Made by a program: the position numbers and the translations under genes. This document shows, piece by piece, positions 61,164-64,000 of a stretch of 64,000 nucleotides of DNA (position 1 is the stretch's first letter; each line of letters begins with the position of its first letter). The notes under the pieces were generated by a model, which was not told the origin of the DNA, did not search any database, and worked only from the letters and a program-made list of their open reading frames with translations. Source of the DNA: CAUPWF01 sp963515125 (GTDB lineage: Bacteria > Bacillota > Clostridia > Lachnospirales > Lachnospiraceae); assembly GCA_052116865.1 (NCBI GenBank), contig JBQKKG010000001.1, positions 310,001 to 374,000 on the forward strand. Reading direction: 5' to 3'.

Positions 61164-61489
61164 TTGTACATCCTTTCATAAAGAGGGGATAATGTCATGT
61201 ATTGTCAAATTATATATAAATAATATTAATATTTTATAAACTGTAAATTAAGAATTACTTAGTATTAATAGTAAAATGGGTTTATAAAAAAGGAAAATAA
61301 TGTAATTAAAAAATAAAATTATACAAAAGCATTAATGAAAAAGTGTGCAAATTATACAATAGGCCTAAAAAAATCTATATAGTATATAAAAATTTTGTAT
61401 GTATTTATAGGAAAAAAATTCCTATAATAAGCTCATACTAGTCACGAATAAGTGACCAAACATATTAATCTTTTAGGAGGAATGAAGTT
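61164..61489. promoter_or_regulatory. murT/mglB intergenic control region
   Basis: The mglB -10 box is TATAAT (61423-61428). A perfect inverted repeat TTATAGGAA-N5-TTCCTATAA (61405-61427) overlaps it, and a second, GTCAC-N6-GTGAC (61441-61456), lies downstream. These are good operator candidates for a sugar-responsive repressor. The upstream 200 bases are AT-rich with no gene. Confidence 0.65.
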
Positions 61490-62563
61490 ATGAAGAGAAA
61501 AGCAGTAGCAAAAATGCTGGCGCTAGGACTAGCTATGGTAATGGTTTCAGGTATGGCAACTGGTTGTAGAAAAGAAACAAGTTCAACAGATAGTGGGGAC
61601 AAGAAAGCAGAAGAAGTGCTAATTGGATCGGCAATCTACAAGTTTGATGATACCTTTATGACAGGTGTACGTACGGCTATGACAGATGAAGCTTCGACAC
61701 AAGGAGCTACTCTTGAATTAGTGGATTCACAAAACAAGCAAGCGACTCAGAATGAGCAGGTAGATACCTTTATAACAAAGGGAATGAATGCATTAGCTAT
61801 CAATCCGGTAGACCGAACAGCGGCAGGGCCTATTATTGAAAAGGCAAAAGAAAAAGATTTACCAATTGTGTTCTTAAACCGTGAACCAGAAGAGAATGAT
61901 ATGAAAAGTTATGACAAAGTTTGGTATGTTGGAGCAAAAGCAGAACAATCAGGAACTTTATCGGGTGAAATAATTGCTGATTATTTTAAAGCTAATCCAG
62001 AAGCAGATAAGAATGGGGATGGAGTAATACAATATGTAATGCTTCAAGGTGAACCAGGACATCAGGATGCAACATTACGTACAGAATACTCTGTTAAGGC
62101 AATTGAAGAAGCAGGATTTAAGACGGAACAACTTGCAGCAGATACGGCAATGTGGGATAAAGCAAAAGCAACAGACCTTATGAAAGCGTTTATTACTGGA
62201 CAAAGCTTAGATAAAATTGAAGCGGTTTTGTGTAATAACGATGATATGGCACTTGGAGCAATTGAAGCATTAAAGGCAGAGGGATATAACAAAGATAAAG
62301 CAGATTCAGCAAAATACATACCGGTAGTAGGTGTAGATGCGACTGCACCAGCTCTTGAAGCTATGAAAGATGGTTCGCTATTAGGAACAGTACTTAATGA
62401 TGCAGAGAATCAAGGTAAGGCAACAATTAAAGTAGCAACTGCTGCAATTGCTGGGAAAGAAATTAACGAAGAAGCTGTTGGATATCCAGTTACAGATGGC
62501 AAATACATTTGGATTGATTATGTAAAAGTGACAGAAGAAAATTATCAAGATTTTATAAAATAA
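61490..62563 (+). CDS. mglB: galactose/glucose-type binding lipoprotein (MglB-like)
   Basis: This 357-residue protein has a lipoprotein signal (GMATGC, Cys26). Its type I binding fold carries the calcium loop of galactose-binding proteins, DKNGDGVIQYVMLQGEPGH, with the distant Glu expected in the fold. LCNNDDMALGAIEALK and VVGVDATAPALEAMKDG also match MglB. It binds galactose or glucose at the cell surface for MglAC. AGGAGG precedes the ATG. mglA follows after a hairpin. Confidence 0.93.
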   Translation: MKRKAVAKMLALGLAMVMVSGMATGCRKETSSTDSGDKKAEEVLIGSAIYKFDDTFMTGVRTAMTDEASTQGATLELVDSQNKQATQNEQVDTFITKGMNALAINPVDRTAAGPIIEKAKEKDLPIVFLNREPEENDMKSYDKVWYVGAKAEQSGTLSGEIIADYFKANPEADKNGDGVIQYVMLQGEPGHQDATLRTEYSVKAIEEAGFKTEQLAADTAMWDKAKATDLMKAFITGQSLDKIEAVLCNNDDMALGAIEALKAEGYNKDKADSAKYIPVVGVDATAPALEAMKDGSLLGTVLNDAENQGKATIKVATAAIAGKEINEEAVGYPVTDGKYIWIDYVKVTEENYQDFIK

Positions 62564-62580
62564 CAAAATGAAAAAAAATC

Positions 62581-62613
62581 GACCAAAGAGTGGCATATTT
62601 CCGCTCTTTGGTC
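62581..62613 (+). other. intercistronic hairpin between mglB and mglA
   Basis: GACCAAAGAG pairs perfectly with CTCTTTGGTC across a 13-base loop, with no T run. It probably stabilises the upstream mRNA segment so that binding protein is made in excess over the ATPase. Confidence 0.75.
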
Positions 62614-62632
62614 ATAAAGGAGGATGGGTAAC

Positions 62633-64000
62633 ATGGGGAAATATATTCTTGAAATGAACAATATTACAAAGATATTTCCAGGTGTTAAGGCTCTTGATAA
62701 TGTCAGTCTAAAGGTAAGACCAGGTACAGTTCACGCATTGATGGGAGAAAATGGTGCTGGTAAGTCTACGTTGATGAAATGTTTATTTGGAATCTATCAT
62801 GAAGATGGTGGAGTCATTATTTTGGACGGTAAAGAGGAAAAGATTATGACATCTAAGCAGGCATTAAATCTTGGCGTGTCCATGATCCATCAAGAATTAC
62901 ATCCAATTTGCTTTAGACCTGTAATGGAAAATATCTGGCTTGGAAGGTTCCCAATGAAGGGAATTGCAGTAGATAAAAAAGCTATGATAAAAAAAACAGA
63001 AGAATTATTTAAGGAAGTAGATCTGAATATCGATCCAGAAGTATTGGCAGGAACTTTATCAGCTTCAAATTTACAATTAGTAGAAATTGCAAAAGCAGTA
63101 AGTTATAATTCTAAAATTATTATTATGGATGAGCCTACATCATCGTTAACAGAAAATGAAACAAAGCATTTATTCAAAATTATACGTCAGCTACAAGACA
63201 AAGGTTGTGCGATTATATACATTTCACATAAGATGGAAGAAATACTCAAGATTTCGGATGAGGTAACCATTATGCGAGATGGCCAATACGTAGGAACATG
63301 GGAAGCTAAGGATTTAACCACAGATCTTATTATAAGTAGGATGGTTGGACGCGATATGACAAATCGTTTTCCACCAAAGGAATATACTCCTTCAGATGAA
63401 GTCGTTTTAAAAATAAATGATTTTACGTCACCATTGCCTAAATCTTTTCAAAATATTAGTTTTGAACTAAAAAAAGGGGAAATCTTGGGAATTGGCGGAT
63501 TAGTTGGTGCACAGCGGACAGAAGTGGTAGAAGCAATATTTGGATTAAGAGAGATAGTGGGAGGAACAATTGAAAAAGATGGGCGACCATTTGTAATTAA
63601 ATCTCCAAGAGATGCGATAAAAGAAAAAATTGCACTCTTAACCGAAGAACGAAGAGCAACAGGAATATTTGGAATACTTTCTGTTTTAGATAATACAGTA
63701 ATAGCTAATCAAAAGGATTACGCACATGGTGGTGTGCTAAATGATAAAGAAAGATTAAAAGCCGCGGAAAAGTCAAACTCTGAACTGCGTACCAAAACGC
63801 CTAATATGGATGAGTTGATAGGAAATTTATCGGGTGGTAATCAACAGAAAGTACTTTTGGCGCGCTGGCTTTTGACAAATCCGGATATTTTAATATTGGA
63901 TGAACCAACAAGAGGAATTGACGTTGGGGCAAAATATGAGATATATACAATTATGCATAAACTTGTAGAGGCTGGTAAATCCATTATTATGATCTCCTCT
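62633..64000 (+). CDS. mglA: galactose/methyl galactoside ABC transporter ATP-binding protein (3' end outside window)
   Basis: The frame is open for 456 codons to the window edge. Two ATPase domains are visible: Walker A GENGAGKSTL in the first, with IIIMDEPTSSLT; the second has the degenerate P-loop GGLVGAQRTEV, signature LSGGNQQK and Walker B ILILDEPTRGID. This is the standard RbsA/MglA double-ATPase form, unlike the single-domain protein at 51060. AAGGAGG lies before the ATG. The permease mglC is expected beyond the window. Confidence 0.94.
   Translation, partial: MGKYILEMNNITKIFPGVKALDNVSLKVRPGTVHALMGENGAGKSTLMKCLFGIYHEDGGVIILDGKEEKIMTSKQALNLGVSMIHQELHPICFRPVMENIWLGRFPMKGIAVDKKAMIKKTEELFKEVDLNIDPEVLAGTLSASNLQLVEIAKAVSYNSKIIIMDEPTSSLTENETKHLFKIIRQLQDKGCAIIYISHKMEEILKISDEVTIMRDGQYVGTWEAKDLTTDLIISRMVGRDMTNRFPPKEYTPSDEVVLKINDFTSPLPKSFQNISFELKKGEILGIGGLVGAQRTEVVEAIFGLREIVGGTIEKDGRPFVIKSPRDAIKEKIALLTEERRATGIFGILSVLDNTVIANQKDYAHGGVLNDKERLKAAEKSNSELRTKTPNMDELIGNLSGGNQQKVLLARWLLTNPDILILDEPTRGIDVGAKYEIYTIMHKLVEAGKSIIMISS

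Overview
The window is a low-GC Gram-positive chromosome segment, most likely from a Lachnospiraceae-type clostridium. The evidence is the topA-codY order, HrcA/CIRCE control of groESL, a WalR-type box, BlaR1/BlaI control, MurT/GatD, strong AGGAGG ribosome binding sites, and families such as DUF5688 and a chorismate mutase-shikimate kinase fusion. The species call is inference from gene content only.

Layout. 1-12 kb is housekeeping: the 3' end of topA, codY, groES-groEL, guaB, a wall amidase, a 2-enoate reductase with a divergent LysR regulator, and chorismate mutase-shikimate kinase, yqeG and efp. From 12.05 to 19.0 kb a decayed integrative element sits in the 3' end of efp, bounded by a 17-bp direct repeat with one mismatch. 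It carries a broken tyrosine integrase, a divergent CI/Cro-like pair around a 38-bp palindrome and 30-bp tandem repeats, a broken ImmA-like protease, a nonsense-mutated small phage gene, two envelope or unknown proteins and a HIT hydrolase. Just outside it lies a 20-residue cysteine-rich micropeptide gene with its own ribosome binding site and terminator.

19.5-35 kb holds a DUF5688 protein, tRNA-Arg(CCG), azlCD, a YtrA-type regulator with an ABC exporter, argS with an alanyl-tRNA editing protein, a prolyl-tRNA editing protein with an XRE-cupin regulator, thiT under a TPP riboswitch, two NlpC/P60 hydrolases (the first behind a WalR-like box), rpsB and tsf. 35.4-42.5 kb is a beta-lactam response island: a MecA-like penicillin-binding protein between two related accessory proteins, facing blaR1-blaI, with BlaI-type palindromes inside both promoters. 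A NiCo riboswitch precedes a P-type ATPase at 42.5-45.3 kb, which points to cobalt/nickel efflux. A subtilisin-like protease, aroA-aroC and a stump of a second chorismate mutase follow, then DUF368.

The most unusual part is 51-59 kb. A ribose-type ABC importer and PfkB kinase are followed by a tightly packed unit of two ADP-ribosylglycohydrolase homologues (the second has lost predicted metal ligands), a MtaA/CmuA-like URO-D protein and a divergent pseudouridine-5'-phosphate glycosidase-like protein. Together they suggest an uncharacterised route for import and breakdown of a ribosyl or modified nucleoside compound. The window ends with gatD-murT and the start of an mglBA-type galactose importer.
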